Shown here: one piece after another, positions 52,385 to 61,294 of the stretch
Position numbering within the stretch: position 1 is the stretch's first letter
How the letters are laid out: each line of letters opens with the position of its first letter
Made by a program: the position numbers and the translations under genes
Notes under the pieces: generated by a model
Told to the model about the DNA's origin: nothing
Database searches by the model: none
Seen by the model: the letters and a program-made list of their open reading frames with translations, nothing else
Assembly (NCBI RefSeq): GCF_038024855.1
Contig: NZ_CP139088.1
Coordinates: 1 to 64,000 of the forward strand
DNA: 64,000 nucleotides
DNA from: Methylocella tundrae
Lineage (GTDB): Bacteria > Pseudomonadota > Alphaproteobacteria > Rhizobiales > Beijerinckiaceae
Direction: 5' to 3'

Positions 52385-53179
52385 CTATTTGGCGTAATGA
52401 AATCCAGCCGCTTGCAACTCTGGAAGCGTGGCCGCCGCCCCTGGCGTCACCACCACGCCGGAGATAAGGTGGTTCGTGAGCTCCGCGGCGAGGGCTTCCT
52501 GAGACAGCGCGTCGGGATTGATCGTCGCCTCGACGAGTCTTCCCGCGATCTCCCAGATGGAGTTGTGGCAGGCGAGGAAAACGACGCCGCGCCGTTGCAG
52601 CGCCGGTATAGAATTGTTAGCCGCCGAGAAGACGCCGTTCGCATTCTCATAGGCGTTGCCGTCAGCCAAAGCCGCGGATCTGTCCTTGATAAGTGTGTTG
52701 GTCTTGAACTTGCCGCCCGTCAGATCGGCAAGCTTGTACTTGTCCCACATCTCCTGCTCGAACAGGGCAAGGTGAGCGCTGCCATGTGTCGCCGAGACGA
52801 CAAGGAAATCTGCGTGCTTGAACGACCAGACCTGGGCGTTGAGCGAATTGCGCATCACGTTGAGCCACGGTCCTCCGAGGTCGGTGTTGTCCCAAACCTG
52901 CCGGCGCGCTCCACCGTAGCTGATGACCTCCTTCAAGGCGTCATGATCCCATTGGTCTTCTTCGGTGAGGATCATCGGAACGGTCTTGAAATCACGCCGT
53001 CGCGGCGCCCTTGCGAGCCGCTCGCCAAATTCGCGCAGCATCGTTCCTTCGGGCGCGGCCGGCGTATTTCCGGCAGCGGCTTCAGCCTCGACCGGAGCTG
53101 AGCCCATCGCCGCCAGTCCGAGCCCGGAAGCGGCGCCCATTAGCATGAGCGCCTCCCGGCGATTGCTCGTGTTATTCAT
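52385..53179 (-). CDS. Tat-exported protein with a DsrE-like domain
   Basis: A 264-residue protein with a twin-arginine signal (NRREALMLMGAASGLGLAAM, cleavage near VEAEAAA). The mature part resembles periplasmic DsrE-like proteins: VVSATHGSAHLALFEQEMWD and GVVFLACHNSIWEIAGRLVE, the latter with a single conserved Cys that could carry a persulfide. It follows a DsbA-like gene in a sulfide-related gene series. The DsrE relation is from pattern recognition and moderate. Confidence 0.7.
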   Translation of the reverse strand: MNNTSNRREALMLMGAASGLGLAAMGSAPVEAEAAAGNTPAAPEGTMLREFGERLARAPRRRDFKTVPMILTEEDQWDHDALKEVISYGGARRQVWDNTDLGGPWLNVMRNSLNAQVWSFKHADFLVVSATHGSAHLALFEQEMWDKYKLADLTGGKFKTNTLIKDRSAALADGNAYENANGVFSAANNSIPALQRRGVVFLACHNSIWEIAGRLVEATINPDALSQEALAAELTNHLISGVVVTPGAAATLPELQAAGFHYAK

Positions 53180-53283
53180 GAGGCCGTTTCCTTCGCGGGC
53201 GAGAGTTATGAATTTGAGAATGAAATTGCATGATTGGCGACATCCTCCGGCCCGCAGCGGGGCGGCGCCTTGGATAAGCCAGG

Positions 53284-53946
53284 CTATTTTCCGGCGCCTG
53301 CCGCGGGCTTTGATTTCAAATAATCGCGGGCGTCAGAGACGACCTGTTTGAACCCTTCGAAGTCAAGCGCCTGTGGCTCTTTGAAAGGTCCGATCAAAAA
53401 CACGGGCGTGCCCTCCAATTGCAGGGCGTCGGCCTCCGCGAGATTGCGCTTCAGCAGAGCCGCGATCTCATCAGCATGCGCTTCCAGGTCCCTGTTCAGC
53501 CGGTCGATATCAGCGCCCGCCGCATGAACGGCCTGATTGATTTCGTTCTGGGTCGCGGGGCGGCCCTTCATGCGCATGAGCGCGTTATGAACTTCGACAT
53601 ATTTATCCTGCCATTTCGCCGCAAGCGCGACCCGCGCGGCGACAACCGATGAAGGCGCAAGGATTGGCCAATCCTTGTAGACGACGCGGATGTTGGGATC
53701 GCTGGCGACATATCTGTCGAGGTCGGCCGTGGAGCGCCGGCAAAACGGGCAATTGTAATCCAAAAAGGCCACAATCGTGATGTCCCCGCGCGGATTGCCT
53801 GCGACCGGCGCATCGGGGTCATCGAACAGCATGTCCTGCAAGCCAGGCTTTGCTTGCGCGAAGGCTGGCCCAGCAAGAGAGAGCGGCAGGCTGGCGAATC
53901 CGGCCAGGAGCATGGCGACGATCAGGCGTCCAGCTTGTTGCATCAT
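53284..53946 (-). CDS. DsbA-family periplasmic thiol-disulfide oxidoreductase
   Basis: A 220-residue secreted thioredoxin-fold protein. The signal peptide ends near AFAQAKPG; the active site is YNCPFCRRS (CPFC, about residues 70-73), and the cis-proline loop is EGTPVFLIG near residue 180. It belongs to the DsbA/Com1-like group rather than classic DsbA with CPHC. It lies in the leftward sulfide-related series. The 245 bases upstream to the DUF302 gene hold no gene I can support. Confidence 0.88.
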   Translation of the reverse strand: MMQQAGRLIVAMLLAGFASLPLSLAGPAFAQAKPGLQDMLFDDPDAPVAGNPRGDITIVAFLDYNCPFCRRSTADLDRYVASDPNIRVVYKDWPILAPSSVVAARVALAAKWQDKYVEVHNALMRMKGRPATQNEINQAVHAAGADIDRLNRDLEAHADEIAALLKRNLAEADALQLEGTPVFLIGPFKEPQALDFEGFKQVVSDARDYLKSKPAAGAGK

Positions 53947-54191
53947 GCCACAGATCCCGGGGCGTTAAAATCGGCTGCCGCCAAAACGGTCTGTTCTGGG
54001 TAAAAAGCAATTGAAGTTCTTGTGAAGCCGACGAGACGGAGAAGGGTCTCCTCGAGAACTGATCTTCAGGGCGTTGATACGCCTTCGCAATTGCGCCTCA
54101 TCATAATGAATTCGGCTGGCCCGCGCCTTGGCCCTATGCGCGGGCCGGGCAGTGCGACGCGCAGCGAAGACGCGAACGCGGAAGCGACGTC

Positions 54192-54578
54192 TCAAAGCCC
54201 CGAAACAACGCGCTCGAGCTTTTCGCGCACGAGCGTTGCAAGTTCTGTCAGGGCGGGGTTGCCTATGCTTTCCATCGATACCGCAGGATCAATCGCCGCG
54301 ACTTCGACGGCGCCGTTTTCGTGTTGCTGTACGATGACGTTGCACGGCAGCATGACCCCGATCTTGTCTTCCATCGAGAGCGCTCGATGGGCGAGCGATG
54401 GGTTGCACGCGCCAAGAATCCGGTAAGGTCTGAAGTCGACGCCTATTTTTGCCTTCATCGTCTGGCTGACGTCAATATCGCTGAGAATGCCGAAGCCCTC
54501 GGCTTTCAGTCCCTCGGTCACTCGGCCGATTGCGTCCTCAAATGTGCCCGTGATATTGCGGCTGATGTAGTATTTCAT
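54192..54578 (-). CDS. DUF302 domain protein
   Basis: A 128-residue protein (ATG 54578, GGAG about 11 bases upstream) fitting DUF302: TFEDAIGRVTEGLKAEGFGI near residue 8, MKAKIGVDFRPYRILGACNP and VMLPCNVIVQQHENGAVEV with conserved Cys residues. DUF302 proteins often cluster with sulfur oxidation and DUF2892 genes. Function is unknown; cysteines suggest sulfur carriage or ligand binding. Confidence 0.85.
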   Translation of the reverse strand: MKYYISRNITGTFEDAIGRVTEGLKAEGFGILSDIDVSQTMKAKIGVDFRPYRILGACNPSLAHRALSMEDKIGVMLPCNVIVQQHENGAVEVAAIDPAVSMESIGNPALTELATLVREKLERVVSGL

Positions 54579-54635
54579 GATATTCTTCGCTCCGTTCAGC
54601 AGGCGGTCCGGCAAGCGTTTGCAGGCCGCGCTGTC

Positions 54636-54827
54636 CTATTTCTTCAGGCCGCAGGTGTTGAGCCCAAGCAGCGCATAGGCCGGGCAGAAGCTGAACAGGC
54701 CGGTCAGGACCGGTATGACACCGATGTAGCCCCAGAGGCCAACCGTGCCGGTGGCGGCAAGACCGATCAAGACCGCGCCGACAAGAACACGGAGCGTGCG
54801 ATCAATTGTTCCAACGTTCGCATTCAT
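54636..54827 (-). CDS. DUF2892 (YgaP-like) small membrane protein, first copy
   Basis: A 63-residue protein beginning MNANVGTIDRTLRVLVGAVL with two hydrophobic segments and the family end FSFCPAYALLGLNTCGLKK. DUF2892 is the membrane domain fused to rhodanese in E. coli YgaP, and stand-alone copies accompany sulfide genes. It has two cysteines near the C-terminus. It is 57 bases upstream of the DUF302 gene. Confidence 0.88.
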   Translation of the reverse strand: MNANVGTIDRTLRVLVGAVLIGLAATGTVGLWGYIGVIPVLTGLFSFCPAYALLGLNTCGLKK

Positions 54828-54975
54828 CAGGATCTCCTAGAATGAGAAGCAAAGCCTGCTTCTATATTGCGCAATCGGCGCTGCGATGGTCTTGGATCTT
54901 ATTCGCATATCACGCGTAGCGCGACCTTCTTGGGCCGCCAGCCGGCATTCTTCTCATTAGCGCTTAATAACGCCA

Positions 54976-56283
54976 TCAGGAGGCGCGGCGGCAGGCCACC
55001 GGCTTCAATCGCTCGATTCCCAGCGTTTTCATGACGAAGCGCTCGTAGCCCGGCTCGCTCGAGCCGGTGCGGATCTTGCGCAGGAAGTACTTTTCGAAGC
55101 CGACCTTCGCCAGATGCACCCAGTAGCCCTGGCTCGACCAGTTAACGTTTCGCGGCGGGATCTGCGGCAGGGCCACGAATGCGACGCCGCTGTCGCCGAA
55201 GTCGGCGAGACAGACGGCATTCCAGGTCGCTTCATGCGTTGGCTCCCGGTTGGCGATGAGATCCGCGATATTGCGCGCTGTGGCGGTCACCATGGATTCG
55301 ATCATGTAGCCCGTCTTGGGCGTTCCTGTCGCGACCGGGGTCTGCTCGACCGGCGGGATGGCGGCGCAGACGCCAGCGGCGAAGATGTTGGGGTATTTCG
55401 GGTTGCGTTGATGTTTGTCAATGAGGATAAAGCCGCGCGGGTTGGTCAGTCCCTCGATCCATCCGCCGTCAGCGGTCCGGAAGCAGTCGACACCGCGGAA
55501 TGACGGCAGGAACATCGAGAACTTTGAAGCGAGCTTGTGCGTGCGCTTGACGCTGCCGTCCTCGTTGACCTCGGTCGCCTCAACCCCATCGGCAGTCACT
55601 CGCTCGATCTTGCAATTGGTGATCCACTTGATGTCGCGGTCGCGCAGAACCGATTCCAGCAGTCCTTTCGTGTCGCCGACGCCGCCCAGTCCCAGATGTC
55701 CGATATAGGGCTCGGAGGTCACGAAGGTCATGGGCGCTTTGTCCCGGATCTTGCGCTTGCGCAGCTCAGAGACGGCGCACAGGGCGTATTCGTAAGCCGG
55801 ACCGAAGCAGGAGGCGCCCTGAACGGCGCCGACGACCATGGGCCCAGGGTCGCGGCAAAAGGCCTCCCATCGTTTCGCTGCCGCCTCGGCGTGATCGACA
55901 GCGCAGATCGAATGGGCGTGGCCTTCCGGCCCAAGCCCCTCCACCTCGTCGAAGGCGAGTTTCGGACCGGTCGCGACGACGAGATAGTCATAATCGAGCG
56001 AAGTTTCATCGCCCAGAAGGATCTTGTTCTCGTCAGGAACGACCCGTTTGGCTCCGGCGGAGGAAAAGGTGATGCGCCTGTTTGCAAAGACCTCCGGCAA
56101 GGAAATCTTGATATCCTCGGGGCGGCGCCATCCAACGGCGACCCAGGGATTTGACGGCACGAACTGGAAATAGTCGCGATCGGACACGACGGTTATGTCG
56201 GCCGAGCGTCCGAGCAAGTCGCGCAGCTCGAACGCCGCCGGAATTCCGGCGATTCCGGCGCCTATGATGACAACCTTCGGCAT
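54976..56283 (-). CDS. Sulfide:quinone oxidoreductase-like flavoprotein
   Basis: A 435-residue FAD enzyme of the SQR/FCSD-like group, which oxidises sulfide to polysulfide or sulfane sulfur at the membrane. VVIIGAGIAGIPAAFELRDL (FAD, residues 4-23), VVATGPKLAFDEVEGLG, and conserved Cys in VQGASCFGPAYEYA (about residue 160) and FAAGVCAAIPP (about residue 317) are visible; these correspond to the redox cysteines of SQR. The C-terminal amphipathic stretch (YWVHLAKVGFEKYFLRKIR) suits membrane association. It is flanked by two DUF2892 genes downstream of an ArsR regulator. Confidence 0.85.
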   Translation of the reverse strand: MPKVVIIGAGIAGIPAAFELRDLLGRSADITVVSDRDYFQFVPSNPWVAVGWRRPEDIKISLPEVFANRRITFSSAGAKRVVPDENKILLGDETSLDYDYLVVATGPKLAFDEVEGLGPEGHAHSICAVDHAEAAAKRWEAFCRDPGPMVVGAVQGASCFGPAYEYALCAVSELRKRKIRDKAPMTFVTSEPYIGHLGLGGVGDTKGLLESVLRDRDIKWITNCKIERVTADGVEATEVNEDGSVKRTHKLASKFSMFLPSFRGVDCFRTADGGWIEGLTNPRGFILIDKHQRNPKYPNIFAAGVCAAIPPVEQTPVATGTPKTGYMIESMVTATARNIADLIANREPTHEATWNAVCLADFGDSGVAFVALPQIPPRNVNWSSQGYWVHLAKVGFEKYFLRKIRTGSSEPGYERFVMKTLGIERLKPVACRRAS

Positions 56284-56365
56284 AGCGTTTCCTTCTTGTG
56301 GTTCTATTTTTTGTTGTTGGATTGTTTTTTCAGGCCGCCTCTTTGGGCGACGCTGTGCTTCAACT

Positions 56366-56569
56366 CTATTCGAACGCGCATCCCGGTCTAAAGCCGAACC
56401 GCTTCAGGATGATCGCGAGCGGGCAAAAGCCGGTGAAAGCCGACTGCAGAAGATTGGCGCCGACGAAAGCAGTGAGCAGCAACCAGTAGGGGCTGTGCCA
56501 TTGCGACAGCGCAAGGCTCAAAAGAATGACCGTCCCCGCGAACGCTAAGACGGCTCGATCAATCGACAT
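56366..56569 (-). CDS. DUF2892 small membrane protein, second copy
   Basis: A 67-residue protein, MSIDRAVLAFAGTVILLSLA, with a second hydrophobic segment (PYWLLLTAFVGANLLQSAF) and the family end TGFCPLAIILKRFGFRPGC. It starts 16 bases after the ArsR stop and precedes the SQR-like gene, as in BigR-type operons of Hyphomicrobiales. It differs clearly from the first copy and is not a recent duplicate. Confidence 0.88.
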   Translation of the reverse strand: MSIDRAVLAFAGTVILLSLALSQWHSPYWLLLTAFVGANLLQSAFTGFCPLAIILKRFGFRPGCAFE

Positions 56570-56585
56570 GGTTTTGGTCCTCTCA

Positions 56586-56891
56586 TCATTTGCATCCCGG
56601 CGAGCAGAACAAGTTGTAGAGCAGGGCGATCACCTGCTGCGCTTCCTCGCTCGCCAGCGAATAATAGATCGTCTGGGACTCGCGGCGGGTCCTGACGAGG
56701 TCATCCTCGCGCAGCCGGGCAAGATGCTGCGACAGGGCGGACTGGCTGAGGCCGATCGCCTCATGCAGCACGCCGACAGACTGTTCGCCCTTGTGCAGCT
56801 CGCAAAGGATCATCAGCCGATGACGATTGGCGAGGGCCTTGAGAAAGGTCTCGGCGTTGCCGGCCCGCGATGCGAATTCATCTAAATTCAT
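56586..56891 (-). CDS. ArsR-family regulator, BigR/SqrR-like (copy 1)
   Basis: A 101-residue winged-helix repressor. Two cysteines, in RLMILCELHKGEQ (about residue 31) and LYNLFCSPGCK (about residue 96), sit where BigR and SqrR have the pair that forms a persulfide or disulfide bridge on sensing sulfane sulfur. The start at 56891 (MNLDEFASRAGNAETFLKAL) has no ribosome-binding site and lies seven bases after the -10 box. It heads the leftward DUF2892-SQR-DUF2892-DUF302 series. Copy 2 at 61295-61603 is about 85% identical and inverted. Confidence 0.88.
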   Translation of the reverse strand: MNLDEFASRAGNAETFLKALANRHRLMILCELHKGEQSVGVLHEAIGLSQSALSQHLARLREDDLVRTRRESQTIYYSLASEEAQQVIALLYNLFCSPGCK

Positions 56892-56898
56892 TTTTACT

Positions 56899-56927
56899 AA
56901 ATTAGGTTTATCTGTTTTATGTGTCAA
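56899..56927 (-). promoter_or_regulatory. Promoter/operator of ArsR copy 1
   Basis: On the minus strand TTGACA (56927-56922) is 17 bases from TAATTT (56904-56899), which lies within the palindrome CTAATTTAG. The start codon follows seven bases after the -10, predicting a leaderless transcript. The stretch is nearly identical to the promoter of copy 2. Confidence 0.65.
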
Positions 56928-57007
56928 GCGTTCTCTTTCGCGCAAATACTTTCAAGGCTGTGGGGCGACCGGAAGCTCTCTCGCGCAGTCCGCGGGGTTC
57001 GCTCTCA

Positions 57008-60000
57008 TCAATGTGTCGCCTCTTTTGAAGTTTGAACGCCTGGCGTCATCGGTTCGTCGCCGAAGCCTTTTCCATCCTCCCTCAGCCAGACGTAGATCGC
57101 CGGGATGACGAGCACAGTCAGCGCCGTCGATGAGGCGAGCCCGAAGACGAGGGAAATGGCGAGGCCCTGAAAGATCGGGTCGTTCAAGATGAACGCAGCG
57201 CCGATCATGGCCGCCGCCGCGGTAAGGAAAATTGGCTTGAAGCGGATCGCGCCCGCGTCGATCAGCGCGCGGCGCAGCGTCACGCCAGTGGCGCGCTGGT
57301 GACGGATGAAATCAACCAGCAGGATCGAGTTGCGCACGATGATGCCGGCAAGCGCGATGAAGCCGATGAGGGAGGTCGCCGTGAACGCCGCGTTCAGCAT
57401 CCAATGCCCGAGGACGATGCCGATCAACGTCAGCGGCACCGGGATAAGGATGACGAGCGGCAGCTTGAACGAGCCGAACTGCGCGACGACGAGCAAATAA
57501 ATGCCGAGTATCGCCACCATGAAAGCGGCGCCCATGTCGCGGAAGGTCACGTAAGTGACTTCCCATTCCCCGTCCCAAAGCAGCGTCGGCTTCGTATCGT
57601 CGACCGGTTGGCCGTGATATTTGATCGTCGGCGGCCCGGCGGCGCCCCAGTCGATTTGCTTCAGCGCGTCCTCGACAGCGAGCATGCCATAGACTGGCGC
57701 CTCGAAGCGGCCCGCGACGTCAGCGGTCACCATTTCTGCGAAACGTCCGTTGTGCCGGAAGATCGGGTAGGAGGCCGGCTCGCGGGTCACGCGCACCACG
57801 TCGCCGAGCTCCACATTGGCGCCCTGGCGCGGCGTCCCGCCAGCGGGCAGGGGCGTCGAAAGCAGGCGTTCATTCAGCGCCAGAGAGGATCGCGGCAAAG
57901 CCACAGTGATGTCGATCGGCTTCAGTCCGCTGCCGCGCTGCGAATAGCCGATCTTTACCCCGCCGAGGATCGCGCCGAGCGTGTCATACACGGCCTGCTC
58001 CTCGACGCCATGATATTCGAGCGCCTCCTGATCGATCGAAAAGCGTACGCGTTCGTTGCGAACGCCAAAGCTGTCGTCAACATCGACGACGAAATCGACC
58101 GTCTCGAACGCCTTGCGGATCTTCGCGGCGAGTTCGCGCCGCGCGGGCGCGTCCGGTCCATAGACCTCGGCGAGAAGGGTCGACAACACCGGCGGCCCGG
58201 GGGGAACCTCGACCACCTTGATCGAAGAGTGCGGCGGCAGCGGCACGCCTTCGACACGCTTGCGAATGTCGAGCGCGATCGCGTGGCTCGCGCGCGCCCG
58301 CTCGCCCTTGGGAACGAGATTGACGGAGAGCTCGCCCTGCTCCGGCTTTCTGCGCAGATAGTAATGACGCACGAGACCGTTGAAATTAAAGGGGGCGGCC
58401 GTTCCGACATAGGCCTGCATCGAGGTCAGCTCGGGCAAGTCCTTCAGGCGATCGGCAATGGCTGTGAGCGTGCGGTCCGTCGTCTCCAGCGAGGCGCCGC
58501 GCGCGAGATCGACGACGACCTGAATCTCCGATTTGTTATCGAAGGGCAGCAATTTGACGCGCACGGCTTTCGTGGCGAAAAGCGCGAGCGAACCGAGCGT
58601 CGCGACGCCGATCGTCAAAAGAAAGAGCTTCGAGCGGATACGGCCGGTGAGCAATGGCCGCGCGACGCGCGCGTAGAAGCGGCCCATCGCTCCGACGTCG
58701 TGATGTCCGGCGTCCCCGCCGCGCACGGTTTCAAAGCGCCTGCGCGCAATCTTCAAAAGCAGCCACGGCGTGATGGTCATGGCGACGAAATAGGAGAACA
58801 GCATCGCCATTGAGGCGTTCGCCGGAATGGGGCTCATGTAGGGGCCCATCAGGCCGCTGACGAACATCATCGGCAGCAGCGCGGCGACGATCGTCAGAGT
58901 TGCGATGATGGTCGGGTTGCCGACTTCCGAAATCGCTTCGATCGCCGTGTCGACCAGGCTGCGCTCGCCGCGCATATGCCAGTGCCGGACAATATTCTCG
59001 ACCACCACGATCGCGTCGTCGACGAGAATGCCAATCGAAAAGATGAGCGCGAAGAGGCTGACGCGGTTGATTGTGTAGCCCATCAGCCATGAGGCAAAGA
59101 GCGTCAGCAGGATTGTCGTCGGGATGATGACGAAAACGACGACGCCCTCGCGCCAGCCGATTGTAAGCGTAATGAGCGCCACGATCGAGACGGTGGCGAG
59201 CCCGAGATGGAAGAGAAGTTCGTCCGCCTTCTCGCTTGCCGTCTCGCCGTAGTTCCGGCTCACCGTAACGTCGATGTCCTCCGGGACGATCCGCCCCTTT
59301 ACGATGTCCATGCGGGCGAGAATGTCGCGCGCGACGACGACCGCGTTAGCGCCCTTGCGCTTCGAAATGGCGATGCTGACCGTCGGCCTTTTGTCGAGCT
59401 CGCCGTTTGCGGCGCGCGTCATGGTCCATGCGCTGCGGTCGAGTTCGGCCGCGCCGACGCGGACATCGGCGACGTCCTTGACGTAGACAGGACGGCCAGC
59501 GCGCGAGGTGAGCAGCAGGAGGCCGATGTCGGGGACGCCTTGCAGCGTCTGTCCGGCGACAGCGGGGAGAGCGCGGTCCTTCTCCCGCAAATTGCCGGCG
59601 AGGAAGGCGCGGTTGGCGTTGGTCAGCTTTTGCGTGAGCTGCGCGAGGGTTATTCCGTAAAGGGAAAGCCGCTCCGGGTCCGGCTCCACCCGGATCTGAT
59701 TAGGGCTGCCGCCGACAATATAGCTGAAGCGGACATTCTCGACCTTCGCCAGTTCGTGCCGCAATTCATCGGCGATCTGATAGAGACCATTGTCGGTCCA
59801 GCGATCTGCATGCTCCGGCTTGGCGGCGAGCGAGAGGACGACGGTGGCCACGTCGTCGATGCCGCGACCGATAATCAGCGGCTCTGGAATGCCTTTTGGC
59901 AACTCTCCGATGTTGGCGCGGATTTTTTCATGGATGCGAAGCGCCGCCGTATCCTCGTCCGTGCCGACGAAGAAACGCGCGGTGACGACGACCCTGTCGT

Positions 60001-60271
60001 CCTCTGTCTGCGAATAGACATGCTCGACGCCGTTGACGCCCTTGATGATGTCCTCCAGCGGCCGGGTGATGAGTTCGACCGCCTCGTCGGCCTTATAGCC
60101 GTTCGCCTCGATGAGAATGTCGACCATCGGAACGCTGATCTGCGGATCTTCCTCCCGCGGCAACGAGACGAGCGCCAGGCCGCCGACCATCAGCGCGGCG
60201 AGAAGCAGGAGCGGCGTCAGCGGCGATGTGATGAAAGCGCGCGCAAGCGCGCCGGATATGCCTAATTTCAT
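57008..60271 (-). CDS. RND-family efflux transporter (AcrB/HAE1-like inner-membrane pump)
   Basis: A 1087-residue proton-driven pump with the standard two-fold layout: N-terminal membrane helix, a large periplasmic loop, helices 2-6, then the repeat. SIGILVDDAIVVVENIVRHW carries the paired Asp of helix 4 needed for proton relay. LPREEDPQISVPMVDILIEA is typical of the HAE1/CzcA-related group seen with sulfur-responsive ArsR regulators. It overlaps its periplasmic adaptor gene by four bases; no outer-membrane factor gene is adjacent. Substrate is unknown. Confidence 0.92.
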   Translation of the reverse strand: MKLGISGALARAFITSPLTPLLLLAALMVGGLALVSLPREEDPQISVPMVDILIEANGYKADEAVELITRPLEDIIKGVNGVEHVYSQTEDDRVVVTARFFVGTDEDTAALRIHEKIRANIGELPKGIPEPLIIGRGIDDVATVVLSLAAKPEHADRWTDNGLYQIADELRHELAKVENVRFSYIVGGSPNQIRVEPDPERLSLYGITLAQLTQKLTNANRAFLAGNLREKDRALPAVAGQTLQGVPDIGLLLLTSRAGRPVYVKDVADVRVGAAELDRSAWTMTRAANGELDKRPTVSIAISKRKGANAVVVARDILARMDIVKGRIVPEDIDVTVSRNYGETASEKADELLFHLGLATVSIVALITLTIGWREGVVVFVIIPTTILLTLFASWLMGYTINRVSLFALIFSIGILVDDAIVVVENIVRHWHMRGERSLVDTAIEAISEVGNPTIIATLTIVAALLPMMFVSGLMGPYMSPIPANASMAMLFSYFVAMTITPWLLLKIARRRFETVRGGDAGHHDVGAMGRFYARVARPLLTGRIRSKLFLLTIGVATLGSLALFATKAVRVKLLPFDNKSEIQVVVDLARGASLETTDRTLTAIADRLKDLPELTSMQAYVGTAAPFNFNGLVRHYYLRRKPEQGELSVNLVPKGERARASHAIALDIRKRVEGVPLPPHSSIKVVEVPPGPPVLSTLLAEVYGPDAPARRELAAKIRKAFETVDFVVDVDDSFGVRNERVRFSIDQEALEYHGVEEQAVYDTLGAILGGVKIGYSQRGSGLKPIDITVALPRSSLALNERLLSTPLPAGGTPRQGANVELGDVVRVTREPASYPIFRHNGRFAEMVTADVAGRFEAPVYGMLAVEDALKQIDWGAAGPPTIKYHGQPVDDTKPTLLWDGEWEVTYVTFRDMGAAFMVAILGIYLLVVAQFGSFKLPLVILIPVPLTLIGIVLGHWMLNAAFTATSLIGFIALAGIIVRNSILLVDFIRHQRATGVTLRRALIDAGAIRFKPIFLTAAAAMIGAAFILNDPIFQGLAISLVFGLASSTALTVLVIPAIYVWLREDGKGFGDEPMTPGVQTSKEATH

Positions 60272-61233
60272 GGGTGCGTCACCACGTCGCCATCGACAAG
60301 GCCAGAGAGAATCTCGACGCCTTCGGGCGTCGTCTCGCCGGGTTGGACAACAATTTCGGCGCTGTTCTTGAGGCGGACGAAGTTCACGCCGGCGCGCCGG
60401 TAGACATAACCGGCGGGTACGATGAACGTGTCGCGCTTGCCGGTCGTTACATAGACTCGCGTCCGCTCGCCGACGAAATAGTTTCCGAGTTCGTCGACAT
60501 CGACGTCGGCGATGACTCGCCCGCCCTGGATCTCGGGATAGACGAGGCGCACTTTTCCATGCCGCATCGTCTCTTTGGATTCGTTTTGATCGCCGCGCGC
60601 GCCAATCAGCACCTTGTCGCCGGCGCGCATGAAGCGGGCGTGCCTTTCCGGCAAGGAAAGCCGCAGGATGTAATTGTCTTCGGCGAGCGTCGCGATCGTC
60701 TCACCCGGCAGAACGACGCGCCCTTCCGACACGGGAACAGTCAATACGCGTCCGGCGCCAGGCGCGTGGACGACGCCTTCGGCGGTCTGCTGCATAATGA
60801 CATCGCGATCCGAATGCATGGCGGCGCCGGTGCGCTCGGCGACATCGAGCGCGGTGCGCGCCTGATCGAGCTGCATCTGCGTGCCGACGCCGCGACGCTT
60901 CAGCTCCAGCGCCCTGTCGAAATCGATCTGCGCCTGATCGCGCTGCGCCTGCTGCGATTTGATGCGCGAATCGAGCGCCTGCATCTGCAGCGCGAGCTTC
61001 TCATCGACGACCGTCGCCACCTCGGCTCCGTCCGCGATCCGGTCCCCTTCTTTCACTGTGAGGCGGACGATCGTGCCGCCGATGCGCGCGCGCGCCGCCA
61101 GCAAGTGGACAGGCTCGACAGTCGCGATCACCGCCTTGCGATCGTCGACTTCGCGTGAATGAACTGTAAACTCATCCGCTGACGCCTGAGAGGCGAGAAC
61201 GGCGGCGGAGAGCAGGACAAAGGCAAAACGCAT
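60268..61233 (-). CDS. RND periplasmic adaptor (HlyD/membrane fusion protein)
   Basis: A 321-residue membrane fusion protein that links the RND pump to an outer-membrane channel. From the ATG at 61233 it has a signal peptide (MRFAFVLLSAAVLASQASA), a lipoyl-like half motif (ARIGGTIVRLTVKEGDRIA), a helical hairpin (DSRIKSQQAQRDQAQIDFDR) and the second lipoyl half (VVHAPGAGRVLTVPVSEG). The open frame extends upstream through the divergent ArsR gene and is rejected there. It is divergent from ArsR copy 2 across 61 bases that hold overlapping promoters. Confidence 0.9.
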   Translation of the reverse strand: MRFAFVLLSAAVLASQASADEFTVHSREVDDRKAVIATVEPVHLLAARARIGGTIVRLTVKEGDRIADGAEVATVVDEKLALQMQALDSRIKSQQAQRDQAQIDFDRALELKRRGVGTQMQLDQARTALDVAERTGAAMHSDRDVIMQQTAEGVVHAPGAGRVLTVPVSEGRVVLPGETIATLAEDNYILRLSLPERHARFMRAGDKVLIGARGDQNESKETMRHGKVRLVYPEIQGGRVIADVDVDELGNYFVGERTRVYVTTGKRDTFIVPAGYVYRRAGVNFVRLKNSAEIVVQPGETTPEGVEILSGLVDGDVVTHP

Positions 61234-61258
61234 GAGAGGAACTCGCGAAAGAGAACGC

Positions 61259-61287
61259 TTGACACATAAAACAGATAAATCTAATTT
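61259..61287 (+). promoter_or_regulatory. Promoter/operator of ArsR copy 2, divergent from the RND genes
   Basis: TTGACA (61259-61264), 17 bases, then TAATTT (61282-61287) inside the palindrome CTAATTTAG. The start codon at 61295 is eight bases on, so the transcript is probably leaderless. A repressor at the palindrome would also cover the divergent promoter of the RND adaptor gene. Confidence 0.65.
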
Positions 61288-61294
61288 AGCAACA

